A DNA stretch of 64,000 nucleotides. Origin: RZYX01 sp036654375 (GTDB lineage: Bacteria; Bacillota; Clostridia; Oscillospirales; Acutalibacteraceae). The notes beneath the pieces are model-generated. The model was given only the letters and a program-made list of their open reading frames with translations, ran no database searches and was not told where the DNA came from. A program made the position numbers and the translations under genes. The stretch covers positions 1 to 64,000 of the forward strand of contig JAVVSD010000004.1 of the NCBI GenBank assembly GCA_036654375.1, written 5' to 3'. Shown piece after piece: positions 33,825 through 42,681 of the stretch. The number at the start of each line of letters is the position of its first letter. The first letter of the stretch is position 1.

Positions 33825-34083
33825 TTCGGGCTAATTCCTCCTCCATAATATCAAAAATCTCCTCGGGAATTTTGCATGCAAATTCTTTTTCAAACCGCCT
33901 TGCCTTTCTTGCTTTTTTCAGGCAATCCGAGTCCCTGCAAACATAGGCTCCTCTTCCTGCTTTCTTACCAGTCAGGTCAAGTGAAATCTCACCCTCTTTA
34001 TTCTTTACAACTCTTACAAGTTCTTTCTTGGGTTTCATTTCCATACAGCCATTGCAACGCCTTAGCGGTATTTTCTTTTGCAT
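33817..34083 (-). CDS. ylxR: YlxR (DUF448) RNA-binding protein
   Basis: An 88-residue protein with the family motif RRCNGCMEMKPKKELVRVV and a GRGAYVC segment (GRGAYVCRDSDC). Small basic protein of the nusA-infB operon; reported in some bacteria as a nucleoid or RNase P-associated regulator, but its role here is not known. The ATG at 34083 follows GGGAG; the frame is open upstream to 34146 but without conservation. Confidence 0.93.
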   Translation of the reverse strand: MQKKIPLRRCNGCMEMKPKKELVRVVKNKEGEISLDLTGKKAGRGAYVCRDSDCLKKARKARRFEKEFACKIPEEIFDIMEEELARNE

Positions 34084-34149
34084 TTTACTCAACTCCCGTC
34101 GCTCCACAAGCATGACATTTATTGCCATTCCTGCTTTTTGCTTCAAAAC

Positions 34150-35238
34150 TTATTCCTCTGTTGAAGAGGTTTCTGTTGCGGCTTCTGAATTGGCTTCAAA
34201 AAAACCACTTTCAGGATTTATATCAATCTTCCAGTTTGTGAGCTTTGCTGCAAGCCTTGCATTTTGTCCCTTGTTTCCAATTGCGAGTGAAAGCTGTGTG
34301 TCGGGAACAACTACATGGCAAGCCTTTTCTGCATTTTCATCGATATCCACTCTTATAACATCTGCCGGCGCAAGTGCTGACGCTATGAACTGTGCCGGAT
34401 CTTCTGAGAATGGTACTATGTCAATCTTTTCGCCACCAAGAAGGTCAACAACCTTGCTTACTCTTGCTCCTCTTGGTCCTATGCACGCACCGACAGCGTC
34501 GACATTTTCATTTGCACTGTAAACGGCGATTTTGGTTCTTGAGCCAGCCTCTCTCGAAACTGCCTTTATCTCAACTGTTCCGTCATATATTTCAGGAACT
34601 TCTGTTTCAAATAATCTTTTTACAAGACCTGGGTGTGTGCGTGAAATCATTGCCTTTGGTCCTTTTTCTGTGTCACGAACATCAACAACATAAACTTTTA
34701 TAAGGTCGCCATCGCGAAGAACTTCCTCGGGAATTTGCTCGCTCTTCGGAAGCAGTGCTTCTGCCTTACCAATTTCAAGAGTTGCGTTTCCTGTTCTGCG
34801 GTCAATGCTCTGTACCTTTGCTGTTACTATTTCCTGATTATGGCTCTGGAATTCCTGCATCATTTGTCCACGCTCTGCATCGCGTATTCCCTGACGGATA
34901 ACATGCTTTGCTGTTTGTGCTGCAATTCTGCCAAATTCTTTTGTTTCAAGAGGGATTTCTATAATATCTCCTGCTCTTGCTGTTGCCTTATATTTTTTTG
35001 CTTCATCAATAAGAATATCTGTGTCCTCATCTGCAATAGTTTCAACTACATTTTTATGAAGAACCACATTCATTTCAAGCTTATCTGGATTTATTTCGCA
35101 AAATACAACATCCTTGCCGTTGTACATACGCTTTACCGCAACAACAATAGCGTTCTGTATTTTCTCATACAGGTATTCAGCTGGAATACCTCTTTCTTTC
35201 TCCATCATTTTGACCGCTTCAAAAAATTCTTCGTTCAT
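34150..35238 (-). CDS. nusA: Transcription termination/antitermination factor NusA
   Basis: 362 residues: N-terminal RNA-polymerase-binding domain (to about 125), S1 domain (about 135-200), then KH1 and KH2 with ACIGPRGARVSKVVDLLGGEKIDI-like and SLAIGNKGQNARLAAKLTNW sequences. The acidic C-terminal repeats of E. coli NusA are absent, as in other Firmicutes. Start after AAGGATGA. Between rimP and nusA there are 96 bases with a short AAGCTT-containing hairpin but no terminator. Confidence 0.97.
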   Translation of the reverse strand: MNEEFFEAVKMMEKERGIPAEYLYEKIQNAIVVAVKRMYNGKDVVFCEINPDKLEMNVVLHKNVVETIADEDTDILIDEAKKYKATARAGDIIEIPLETKEFGRIAAQTAKHVIRQGIRDAERGQMMQEFQSHNQEIVTAKVQSIDRRTGNATLEIGKAEALLPKSEQIPEEVLRDGDLIKVYVVDVRDTEKGPKAMISRTHPGLVKRLFETEVPEIYDGTVEIKAVSREAGSRTKIAVYSANENVDAVGACIGPRGARVSKVVDLLGGEKIDIVPFSEDPAQFIASALAPADVIRVDIDENAEKACHVVVPDTQLSLAIGNKGQNARLAAKLTNWKIDINPESGFFEANSEAATETSSTEE

Positions 35239-35334
35239 TTTTATAAATCATCCTTTCGTACGAATGTTAAAGGCCATTAAGCTTGGAAGCTTAAAGCCAG
35301 AATAGTATTTTTAAAAGTTAACTTCACCACTTTA

Positions 35335-35823
35335 TCAGTCTTCTAAGGCTTCAAAATCATTAAGCCTTATCCATGAAGTTTCTTTTTTATCAAAACTCAT
35401 TTCCTCTCCATTTTCAAGGAGAAGCGTTACTTTGCCATTCTCATATCCCTTAAGAGTTCCATTAAAATCACGAGTGTTGTCAATCGGTCTTATAAGGCGC
35501 AACATGACGGGTTCTTCCATACACGCTTCAAAATGCTCTTGGCGTGAAAGTTCCCTTTCAATTCCTGGGGATGACACCTCAAGACAATAGCTACAATCGA
35601 CTGGGTCAGCATCATCAAGTGGCTTGTCAATCGCATGGCTTAAATCCACACAGTCGTCAATTCCAACCCCGCCTTCTTTGTCAATGAAGATGCGCAGATA
35701 GTGCGTTGCACCCTCTTTTAAAAATTTAATGTCCCAGATATCAAGACCAAGTTCTTTTGCAAATGGCTCAACAATTTTCCATACTTCAGATATTGTGTTA
35801 CCGCCCTTTGACTTTCCGGCCAA
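35335..35823 (-). CDS. rimP: Ribosome maturation factor RimP
   Basis: 162 residues; needed for maturation of the 30S subunit. Conserved stretches: EPFAKELGLDIWDIKFLKEG, YLRIFIDKEGGVGIDDCVDL, LEVSSPGIERELS. It starts at a TTG (35823) seven bases after AAGGAGG, and no ATG gives the conserved N terminus. First gene of the rimP-nusA-ylxR-ylxQ-infB-(repeat)-rbfA operon, with its own promoter. Confidence 0.95.
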   Translation of the reverse strand: MAGKSKGGNTISEVWKIVEPFAKELGLDIWDIKFLKEGATHYLRIFIDKEGGVGIDDCVDLSHAIDKPLDDADPVDCSYCLEVSSPGIERELSRQEHFEACMEEPVMLRLIRPIDNTRDFNGTLKGYENGKVTLLLENGEEMSFDKKETSWIRLNDFEALED

Positions 35824-35896
35824 ATGAATTCCTCCTTCAGGAAAACTCTTTATTTTGCAGGGTTACAGTGAAATATGATATATCCTTACAAATTAA

Positions 35897-35920
35897 GAAG
35901 AGCGGGTTGCCCCACTCTTC
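35897..35920 (-). promoter_or_regulatory. Leader hairpin upstream of rimP
   Basis: GAAGAG-C-GGG pairs with CCC-A-CTCTTC around TTGC, in the leader between promoter and rimP, about 75 bases before the start. It is not followed by a T run on the minus strand, so it may be a regulatory or stabilising hairpin rather than a terminator. Autogenous control of the nusA operon is known elsewhere; the link is inference. Confidence 0.4.
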
Positions 35921-35948
35921 ACAGTACTTACTATAACTTACAAACGGT

Positions 35949-35977
35949 AGTGTATCACATCTATTACTAAATAGCAA
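35949..35977 (-). promoter_or_regulatory. Predicted promoter of the rimP-nusA-infB operon
   Basis: Minus-strand -35 TTGCTA (35972-35977) and -10 TACACT (35949-35954), spacer 17. Divergent from the aspS promoter 45 bases away. Confidence 0.5.
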
Positions 35978-36021
35978 GTATTTTTTGTTTTGAATTTAGC
36001 ATTATTAATATAATAATACAC

Positions 36022-36050
36022 TTTACAAACGAAAATGTGCGTGATATTAT
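36022..36050 (+). promoter_or_regulatory. Predicted sigma-A promoter of aspS-gatCAB
   Basis: -35 TTTACA (36022-36027), -10 TATTAT (36045-36050), spacer 17, 55 bases upstream of the aspS start. No T-box structure fits in the short leader. Confidence 0.65.
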
Positions 36051-36105
36051 ATTGTGTATCTATTTTAAAGTTATTCATATTATATGTTTTAGGGAGTTGC
36101 GTTCT

Positions 36106-37437
36106 ATGCAGTTTACAACCGGCCAGAGCCAGTCTAAAATCTGCACAATGCAGGAGCTTTTGTCCGCTTCTGCCAGTGGCGGTGAAGTTTCTTTTCATGG
36201 TTCTGTTCATAAAATAAGGGATATGGGCGATTTTGCCTTTGTACTTGTCAGAATTATTGACGGCGTTTTTCAGTGCCTTTGGTCACCGAGCAAGTCAAAC
36301 TTTGACATAAAAAATATTAAAGAGGAATGCTGTGTCGAATTTAAGGGTACCATTCGTGCAGAGCAAAGAGCTCCTGGCGGATTTGAAGTTGACCTTACGC
36401 AGGCTACTGTTCTTTCAACTCCTGCTTCTATAATGCCAGTTTCTATTAACAAGGGCAAGCTTAATGCAACTCTTGATACCGAGCTTAACTACCGTCCTGC
36501 AACTCTTCGTTCTGGAATAATGCGTGCAAAGTTTAAAATTCAGGAGGGCATTGTCAGAGGATTCAGAGATTACCTTCATTCTCAGGGCTTTACCGAAATC
36601 CATACTCCAAAGCTTATTGCAAACGCATCAGAAGGCGGAGCAAATGTTTTTAAGATGGAGTATTTTGGCAAAAAGGCTTATCTTGCACAGAGTCCACAGT
36701 TTTATAAGCAAACTATGGTTGGCGTTTATGAGCGTGTCTTTGAGGTCGGGCCTGTTTTTCGTGCAGAAAAGCACAGCACAACCCGTCACCTTAACGAATA
36801 TACAAGCCTTGACTTTGAAATGGGTTATATAAATGACTTTGCAGATATTATGGAAATGGAAACAGGTTTCCTTAAATATACTATGGAGCTGCTCGAAAGT
36901 GAATATAAAACAGAGCTTGATTTGCTCAAGGTTAACATTCCTAAGTTTGATAAAATTCCCTGCGTTAAGTTCGCTGATGCCAAGGAAATGGTGTCACAGG
37001 AATACAATCGCAGAATAAAGGACCCCAACGACTTGGAACCTGAAGAGGAGCAGTTGATTGGCAAGCTGTTTAAAGAAAAATACAACAGCGACTTTGTTTT
37101 TGTAACTCATTATCCTGCAAAAAAGCGTCCGTTTTATGCTATGGAAGACCCCCATGACACAAAGGTTACACTTAGCTTTGACCTTCTGTTCAGAGGACTT
37201 GAAATCACAACTGGCGGTCAGCGTATTCACGACTATGACGAGCAGGTTGCAAAAATCATTGCAAAGGGCATGAATCCAGATGAATTTGAGTCATACCTAA
37301 TGATTCATAAAATTGGTATGCCGCCTCATGGAGGTCTTGGCATCGGTCTTGAAAGGCTTTGTATGCGACTTTGTGACGATGATAATGTTCGTCACAGCAC
37401 ACTATTCCCAAGAGATATTAACAGACTTGAGCCGTAA
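36106..37437 (+). CDS. aspS: Archaeal-type aspartyl-tRNA synthetase, probably non-discriminating
   Basis: A 443-residue class IIb synthetase: N-terminal OB-fold anticodon domain (to about 110), then the catalytic core with motif 1 region FTEIHTPKLIA, the flipping-loop YLAQSPQFYKQ, motif 2 FRAEKHSTTRHLNEYTSLD and motif 3 GGLGIGLERL. The short length, absence of the bacterial GAD insertion and the ending FPRDINRLEP mark the archaeal/eukaryal AspRS type, not the roughly 590-residue bacterial type. SPQ rather than SGQ argues against AsnRS. Such enzymes often charge both tRNA-Asp and tRNA-Asn. gatCAB follows 38 bases later. The frame is open upstream of 36106, but GGGAG supports this start. Confidence 0.85.
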   Translation: MQFTTGQSQSKICTMQELLSASASGGEVSFHGSVHKIRDMGDFAFVLVRIIDGVFQCLWSPSKSNFDIKNIKEECCVEFKGTIRAEQRAPGGFEVDLTQATVLSTPASIMPVSINKGKLNATLDTELNYRPATLRSGIMRAKFKIQEGIVRGFRDYLHSQGFTEIHTPKLIANASEGGANVFKMEYFGKKAYLAQSPQFYKQTMVGVYERVFEVGPVFRAEKHSTTRHLNEYTSLDFEMGYINDFADIMEMETGFLKYTMELLESEYKTELDLLKVNIPKFDKIPCVKFADAKEMVSQEYNRRIKDPNDLEPEEEQLIGKLFKEKYNSDFVFVTHYPAKKRPFYAMEDPHDTKVTLSFDLLFRGLEITTGGQRIHDYDEQVAKIIAKGMNPDEFESYLMIHKIGMPPHGGLGIGLERLCMRLCDDDNVRHSTLFPRDINRLEP

Positions 37438-37475
37438 TTTAACGGCTCTTTCATATAATTTTTAGGAGGTTTACT

Positions 37476-37763
37476 ATGCAGATAGGAAGCGAGCTTGTTG
37501 GATACCTTGAAGCTCTCGGAAGAATTGAACTTTCGGATTCTGAACGAGTAAAATGCGAAAAGGATTTGCAGGATATTCTTTCATATATAGACACTTTGAA
37601 TGAGCTGGACACAAACAATGTTGAGCCACTCTCTCACTCCTTTCCCGTAACCAATGTGTTTCACGAGGATGAGGTTAAGACTTCGGCTGACCGCGAGCTT
37701 TTGCTCAGCAATGCTCCTCATCAAAAGGACGGTTGCTTCAAAGTTCCAAAGACAGTTGAATAA
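37476..37763 (+). CDS. gatC: Asp/Glu-tRNA amidotransferase subunit C
   Basis: 95 residues; wraps around GatA and stabilises the GatCAB complex. Typical GatC sequence: LGRIELSDSERVKCEKDLQDILSY at the N-terminal half and NVEPLSHSFPVTNVFHEDEV further on. Preceded by TAGGAGG and followed 12 bases later by gatA. Confidence 0.95.
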   Translation: MQIGSELVGYLEALGRIELSDSERVKCEKDLQDILSYIDTLNELDTNNVEPLSHSFPVTNVFHEDEVKTSADRELLLSNAPHQKDGCFKVPKTVE

Positions 37764-37775
37764 GGGAGGATTATT

Positions 37776-39257
37776 GTGAGTATTGATTTTTTAAAGATGA
37801 CGGCTCTGGAGCTTGCAAGCAAAATTCAGAGTGGAGAAATAAAGGTTCGTGAAGCGGTTGATGCCGTTTATGAAAGCATCGAAAGCTATGACAAAACATA
37901 TAACTGCTATATTTCGACCTGCAAAGAGCAGGCATACAAAAAGGCTGATGCGGTGCAGGCAAAGATTGATGCAGGAAATATTGCATCTCCTCTTGCTGGT
38001 ATTCCTGTTTCTGTTAAAGATAACATTTGCACAAAGGGTATTACAACAACCTGTGCCTCAAAGATACTTGAGGATTTTAAACCGACATACAACGCAACCG
38101 TTGTTGAGCGTATGGAAGCCGCTGACATGATTGTTATTGGCAAGCTTAACATGGACGAGTTTGCAATGGGAAGCACAACGGAAACATCTCACTTTGGTGC
38201 AACAAGCAACCCTTGGGATATTAATCGTGTTCCCGGTGGTTCTTCCGGCGGTGCTGCCGCCGCAGTTGCAGCAAGCGAATCTGTTATTGCACTTGGCTCC
38301 GACACTGGCGGTTCTGTTCGCCAGCCCTGCTCATTCTGCGGAGTGACAGGACTTAAGCCAACTTATGGCTCTGTTTCTCGTTATGGTCTTGTTGCGTACG
38401 CCTCATCACTTGACCAGATTGGTCCTGTTGGCAAGGATATTGCAGACTGTGCTGCACTTTTTGGAATTATCAGTGGCAAGGATGCAAAAGACGGAACATC
38501 GATGGAATTTCCAAAGTTCGACTTTTCAAAAGTGCTTGACGGTGATGTTAGTGGTAAAAAAATCGGTATTCCATCTGACTATCTTGGCGAAGGCATCTCT
38601 CCTGATGTTAAAAATGCAATTCTTGATGCTGCAAAAGAGCTTACAAAGCTTGGTGCAACTGTTGAAGAATTTTCAATGCCGATTGTTAAATATGCTATAC
38701 CAACTTACTATATTATTGCGTGTGCTGAAGCTTGCTCAAATCTTTCACGCTATGACGGCATAAAATATGGATATTCAAGCACTCAGGCAGAAAACCTTAA
38801 AGAAACTTATATAAAAAGCCGTAGTGAAAGCTTTGGAATGGAAGTTAAGCGTCGTATAATGCTTGGTAACTTTGTTCTTAGCAGTGGCTACTACGATGCC
38901 TACTATAAAAAAGCATTGCAGGCTAAAAAGCTTATTCAGGCAGCTTTCTTTGAGGCATTTGAAAAGTACGATATGCTTCTTGGCCCTGTTGCTCCAACAA
39001 CTGCACTTAAAAAAGGCGAAAGCCTTTCTGACCCGCTAAAGATGTATCTTGGCGACATATACACTGTAATGATTAACATTGCAGGTCTGCCTGCTGTTTG
39101 TGTTCCTTGCGGATTTGACAGCAACAATTTGCCAATTGGCCTTCAACTTATCGGTAAGCCGTTTGACGAAACAACAATAATGCAAGCTGCTCTTGGCTTT
39201 CAGAAAGCCACTGACTTTGTTAAAAACCCAACTCTTGTTAAGGGGGCTTTAAAATAA
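37776..39257 (+). CDS. gatA: Asp/Glu-tRNA amidotransferase subunit A
   Basis: Glutaminase subunit that releases ammonia from glutamine. An amidase-signature enzyme of 493 residues with the Ser-cisSer-Lys triad: Lys81 in VSVKDNICT, Ser156 in PGGSSGGAAAA and nucleophile Ser180 in SDTGGSVRQP. Starts at a GTG after AGGGAGG. Its stop codon overlaps the gatB start by one base (TAATG). Confidence 0.97.
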   Translation: MSIDFLKMTALELASKIQSGEIKVREAVDAVYESIESYDKTYNCYISTCKEQAYKKADAVQAKIDAGNIASPLAGIPVSVKDNICTKGITTTCASKILEDFKPTYNATVVERMEAADMIVIGKLNMDEFAMGSTTETSHFGATSNPWDINRVPGGSSGGAAAAVAASESVIALGSDTGGSVRQPCSFCGVTGLKPTYGSVSRYGLVAYASSLDQIGPVGKDIADCAALFGIISGKDAKDGTSMEFPKFDFSKVLDGDVSGKKIGIPSDYLGEGISPDVKNAILDAAKELTKLGATVEEFSMPIVKYAIPTYYIIACAEACSNLSRYDGIKYGYSSTQAENLKETYIKSRSESFGMEVKRRIMLGNFVLSSGYYDAYYKKALQAKKLIQAAFFEAFEKYDMLLGPVAPTTALKKGESLSDPLKMYLGDIYTVMINIAGLPAVCVPCGFDSNNLPIGLQLIGKPFDETTIMQAALGFQKATDFVKNPTLVKGALK

Positions 39258-40687
39258 TGAACTACGAAATCACCTTGGGTCTTGAGGTTCATACCGAGCT
39301 CTCAACAAAGACCAAGATTTTTTGCAACTGCACAACGGAGTTTGGTGGAGATCCAAACACTCATGTTTGTGAAGTTTGCTCTGGAATGCCAGGCACTCTT
39401 CCTCTTCTTAACCGCAAAGTTGTTGACTATGCAATAAAAGCAGGGCTTGCAACAAACTGTTCAATAAGACAGTATAATAAATTTGACCGTAAAAACTATT
39501 TCTATCCTGACCTTCCAAAGGCATATCAGGTTTCACAGCTCTATCTTCCTATCTGTCATGACGGATTTGTTGAGATTAAGGCTGCTGACAAAAGCGTAAA
39601 GAAAGTGCGCATTAAGGAAATCCACATGGAAGAGGATGCTGGAAAGCTTATCCATGACCCTTGGGAGGACTGCACCTTGGTTGACTATAACCGTTGCGGT
39701 GTTCCACTTCTTGAAATTGTTAGCGAACCCGACCTTTGCTCTGCCGAGGAGGCTATTGAGTACCTTGAAAAGCTTAAAGCTATCCTTGAATATACTGGAG
39801 TTTCTGACTGCAAAATGCAGGAGGGTTCTTTGCGTGCCGATATTAACTTATCTGTTCGTCCTGTTGGCGGAACAGAGCTTGGCACTCGTACAGAAATGAA
39901 GAACATGAACTCATTTAAGGCTATTGCCAGAGCTATTGCAAGCGAAAGTAAGCGTCAGATTGAATTGCTTGAAGAAGGAAAAACTGTTACTCAGGAAACT
40001 CGCCGTTGGGACGATAACAAGGGAATGAGCTATGCAATGCGTTCTAAAGAGGATGCACAGGACTACAAATATTTTCCTGAGCCAGACATTCCACCAATCG
40101 AAATTAGTGACGATAAAATCAATGACATAAGAGCCTCCCTGCCGGAGCTTCCAGAGCAGAAAAAGCTGAGATATATGACCGAGCTTAGTCTTCCGGAATA
40201 CGACACAGGTATCATCACAAACTCTGTTCATCTTGTTTCCCTGTTTGAAAAGACAGCAGAAATTTGTGGCAACCCAAAGGATGCTGCAAACTGGATTATG
40301 GTTGAGCTTATGAAGCTTCTTAACGACAGTGGTGTGTTGCCGGAAAACATTGCATTTAACGACAGTTCACTTGGTAAAATCATTGTTATGCTTGCAGATG
40401 GCAAGATTACAAGAGATACTGCAAAAAAGGTTTTTGCAAAGGTGTTTTCTGATGATGTTGACCCAGAACAGTATGTTAAGGACAACAAGCTTGCGGTTAT
40501 GACTGATAACAGTGCAATAAAGACAACTATACAGCAAGTTATTGCAGATAACCAAAAGTCTGTTGACGAATATAAAAACGGAAAAACACAGGCTTTCCAA
40601 TACCTTATTGGTCAATCCATGCGTGCTTTGCGTGGTCAGGCTCCAGCACAGGAAGTTACAAAAATTCTTAAAGAGATTTTGGGATAA
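39257..40687 (+). CDS. gatB: Asp/Glu-tRNA amidotransferase subunit B
   Basis: Kinase/amidotransferase subunit that activates misacylated Asp-tRNA(Asn) or Glu-tRNA(Gln) with ATP and amidates it. 476 residues: the N-terminal catalytic cradle starts NYEITLGLEVHTELSTKTK, has the zinc-site cysteines CNCTTEFGG...CEVCSGMPGTLP and EGSLRADINLSVRP; a C-terminal YqeY-like helical domain follows. Last gene of aspS-gatC-gatA-gatB, before a strong terminator. Confidence 0.97.
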   Translation: MNYEITLGLEVHTELSTKTKIFCNCTTEFGGDPNTHVCEVCSGMPGTLPLLNRKVVDYAIKAGLATNCSIRQYNKFDRKNYFYPDLPKAYQVSQLYLPICHDGFVEIKAADKSVKKVRIKEIHMEEDAGKLIHDPWEDCTLVDYNRCGVPLLEIVSEPDLCSAEEAIEYLEKLKAILEYTGVSDCKMQEGSLRADINLSVRPVGGTELGTRTEMKNMNSFKAIARAIASESKRQIELLEEGKTVTQETRRWDDNKGMSYAMRSKEDAQDYKYFPEPDIPPIEISDDKINDIRASLPELPEQKKLRYMTELSLPEYDTGIITNSVHLVSLFEKTAEICGNPKDAANWIMVELMKLLNDSGVLPENIAFNDSSLGKIIVMLADGKITRDTAKKVFAKVFSDDVDPEQYVKDNKLAVMTDNSAIKTTIQQVIADNQKSVDEYKNGKTQAFQYLIGQSMRALRGQAPAQEVTKILKEILG

Positions 40688-40709
40688 TTAAAACTACTAA
40701 CAAACCTCT

Positions 40710-40750
40710 AACCCACTTAAAGCTAATAAACTTTAAGTGGGTTATTTTTA
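40710..40750 (+). terminator. Intrinsic terminator of aspS-gatCAB
   Basis: Perfect 13-bp stem AACCCACTTAAAG/CTTTAAGTGGGTT (40710-40722 and 40731-40743) then ATTTTTA. Confidence 0.92.
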
Positions 40751-40770
40751 TGTGCTTCAACTGTGATAAA

Positions 40771-41295
40771 TCACAATGTATCCTCTGACATTCTTGTTTT
40801 ACCTTCATTTACGCTTAGCCTTAATATATCTTCTTCAAGGTCTGGATACTTCTCAATAAGTTCTTCTGCAACTGCGGCTTCAAAACCATTTGCTGAAAAT
40901 CCCGGTGCCATAGTGCAACCATAAATTGCATATTCTCCACCTGCAAGCAGGCTTCCTGCCTGCCAAACATTTGCCTGTACAGTGTATTGAATGTTTTGAC
41001 CGTTTTCAAAATCTGTCCCCATTAAAATTCTTTCATGCGTTCCGTCTTCATAAAGAAGAACCAACTCAAAAGGGTCGCCTGAATATGAATGCCATGTTTC
41101 TGGATATGGCAGTTTGTGAAAGCAGGAAACACTTACAGGATCATTGCAATATAATCCCAGTATGGCTGTGCCTACAGGTCCACCATTTGGCATATTTTCT
41201 TCTGAACGATATGTGCTTTTATATAGTGTTCCCTCTACGGGCAAAACTTCAAACTTAAAGTGTTCTATAATCTTTTCTACTTTTGAACTGCTCAT
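40771..41295 (-). CDS. Cupin-fold protein of the DUF985 family
   Basis: 174 residues. A single cupin domain with GGPVGTAILGLYC, SCFHKLPYPETWHSYSGDPF and WQAGSLLAGGEYAIYGCTMAPGF, typical of DUF985 proteins whose substrate is unknown; sugar or small-acid binding has been proposed. Translated with the upstream oxidoreductase gene (one-base overlap, TAATG). The pair may act on the same carbohydrate-like compound; that is inference. Confidence 0.88.
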   Translation of the reverse strand: MSSSKVEKIIEHFKFEVLPVEGTLYKSTYRSEENMPNGGPVGTAILGLYCNDPVSVSCFHKLPYPETWHSYSGDPFELVLLYEDGTHERILMGTDFENGQNIQYTVQANVWQAGSLLAGGEYAIYGCTMAPGFSANGFEAAVAEELIEKYPDLEEDILRLSVNEGKTRMSEDTL

Positions 41296-42359
41296 TAATA
41301 CTCTCCTATTTCAATAACTTTTGAGTTGTTATTCGCACTGTCATAAACAGCTTGGCACACAATTGCATTTTTATATCCATCATAAAAAGTTGGATAGTTT
41401 ACTTCTGATTTGCCTTGATACACATTTGCGAAAAGCTCTTTGAAAGTTGAGCTAAAACCATCTGTAAATGCATTGGTATTTGTTGTTACGCCCTGATTTT
41501 TTAATGCAGTGTTCACTTGATACGGATGCTCACTGTCCCACCAGACAGATTTGTTTTTACCCGTTATTTCAATCTCAACCTTATTGTTTCTGCCATGTGA
41601 AACTTCGGAAAGAACAACATTTGCAATTCCTCCATTTGATAGCTCAAAATTTATTATGGCTACATCCTCAGAGCTAACATCGATTGTATTTCCTGCACTT
41701 TCATCTGCAAATTGCATTATATTGTTTTCTATTTTTCTGTTTGGTGCTATTTTGCCAAACCTTGCAGATACTGATTTGACTTCAAGCTCCGTAAGATATC
41801 GAAGAAGGTCAATCCAGTGTGAACCAATTTCCGTTGTTGCTCTCATTTTTCCTGCAACAGAGTCGATATATCTCCACGAATATTCGCAAGGCAAAGCGTG
41901 AAATTCTTGCATATATTTTCCATGCACCAAAAATGGCTCACCAAACTCTTTACCTTTTAAATTTTTCTTGATTTCACTGCACCCATTATAGAATCGCACA
42001 TTAAAACAAACAGCGTTTATGAGATTTTTGCTCTTCGCAAGCTCAACCAGTTCAAAAGCCTGGTCAGCTTCAAGGCAAAGTGGCTTTTCACAAATTACAT
42101 TCTTATTGTTATTAAGAGCTGCTTTTACTTCCTCATAATGAAAAACAGGAAGAGTACAAACATGAACAAAATCAATGTTATCTTTAAACGCATCGTCTAA
42201 GCTGTCAGAAAAACTTTCAATATTCCACTTTTTTGAAAAGCTTTCAGCGCTATTCTTATTTTTTCTGTTAATTACAATCGTCAATTTATGCCCAAGCTCT
42301 GTCAATGCCTGCGCATGAACATCGGCTATCATTCCCGTTCCTATAATCGCAACATTCAT
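41295..42359 (-). CDS. Gfo/Idh/MocA family oxidoreductase
   Basis: 354 residues. The N-terminal NAD(P)-binding Rossmann fold begins MNVAIIGTGMIADVHAQAL; VICEKPLCLEADQA carries the family catalytic Lys; the C-terminal alpha/beta domain is sized as in the family. Members oxidise or reduce sugars, inositols or related compounds; the substrate is not predictable. Start after GGAGGG. The first gene of a two-gene unit with the DUF985 cupin. Confidence 0.9.
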   Translation of the reverse strand: MNVAIIGTGMIADVHAQALTELGHKLTIVINRKNKNSAESFSKKWNIESFSDSLDDAFKDNIDFVHVCTLPVFHYEEVKAALNNNKNVICEKPLCLEADQAFELVELAKSKNLINAVCFNVRFYNGCSEIKKNLKGKEFGEPFLVHGKYMQEFHALPCEYSWRYIDSVAGKMRATTEIGSHWIDLLRYLTELEVKSVSARFGKIAPNRKIENNIMQFADESAGNTIDVSSEDVAIINFELSNGGIANVVLSEVSHGRNNKVEIEITGKNKSVWWDSEHPYQVNTALKNQGVTTNTNAFTDGFSSTFKELFANVYQGKSEVNYPTFYDGYKNAIVCQAVYDSANNNSKVIEIGEY

Positions 42360-42575
42360 TTTTAACCCTCCAGATAGATCAGTTTTTTCATTAGTATATA
42401 AAATGACTTTTAGTCGTGTTCATTCCTTTGTTTTGCTCAATTCTAACACAAATAAGACCAAGTTTAAATAAAAATTATTAAAAACAGTAATTCACATCAT
42501 ATATGTTTTGACATTTATTATAATATCTCTACAGCCGAAAAAAATGCTTGATTTTACCATAACTATGTTGTTTAG

Positions 42576-42623
42576 AATAAAAGCTATATGTAAAGTACTT
42601 ACGCTTTACATAGAGCTTTTATT
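42576..42623. terminator. Large terminator hairpin after the SDR gene, in a 322-base gene-free stretch
   Basis: A 20-bp nearly perfect stem (42576-42595 with 42604-42623; AATAAAAGC...CTTTTATT with one mismatch) around an 8-base loop. Its A- and T-rich flanks let it work on both strands; the SDR gene ends on the minus strand 58 bases away. The rest of 42360-42681 holds the AT-rich upstream region of the oxidoreductase gene and no other feature I can support. Confidence 0.75.
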
Positions 42624-42681
42624 GTAATACTATCATATTTAACACTGGTTTCAATAAGCCTCTAAGTCCTATATCTATAGG

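Noticed and set aside
35239..35334. A terminator between rimP and nusA
   Set aside because: The short AAGCTT hairpin has no T run; the operon is probably continuous.
36037..36105. An N-terminal extension of AspRS from the ATG-like codon at 36037
   Set aside because: The extension overlaps the predicted promoter -10 and start site and has no Shine-Dalgarno sequence; the ATG at 36106 does.
42360..42575. A promoter for the oxidoreductase gene, e.g. the -10-like TATACT
   Set aside because: No -35 with an acceptable spacer accompanies it; only an AT-rich region can be claimed.
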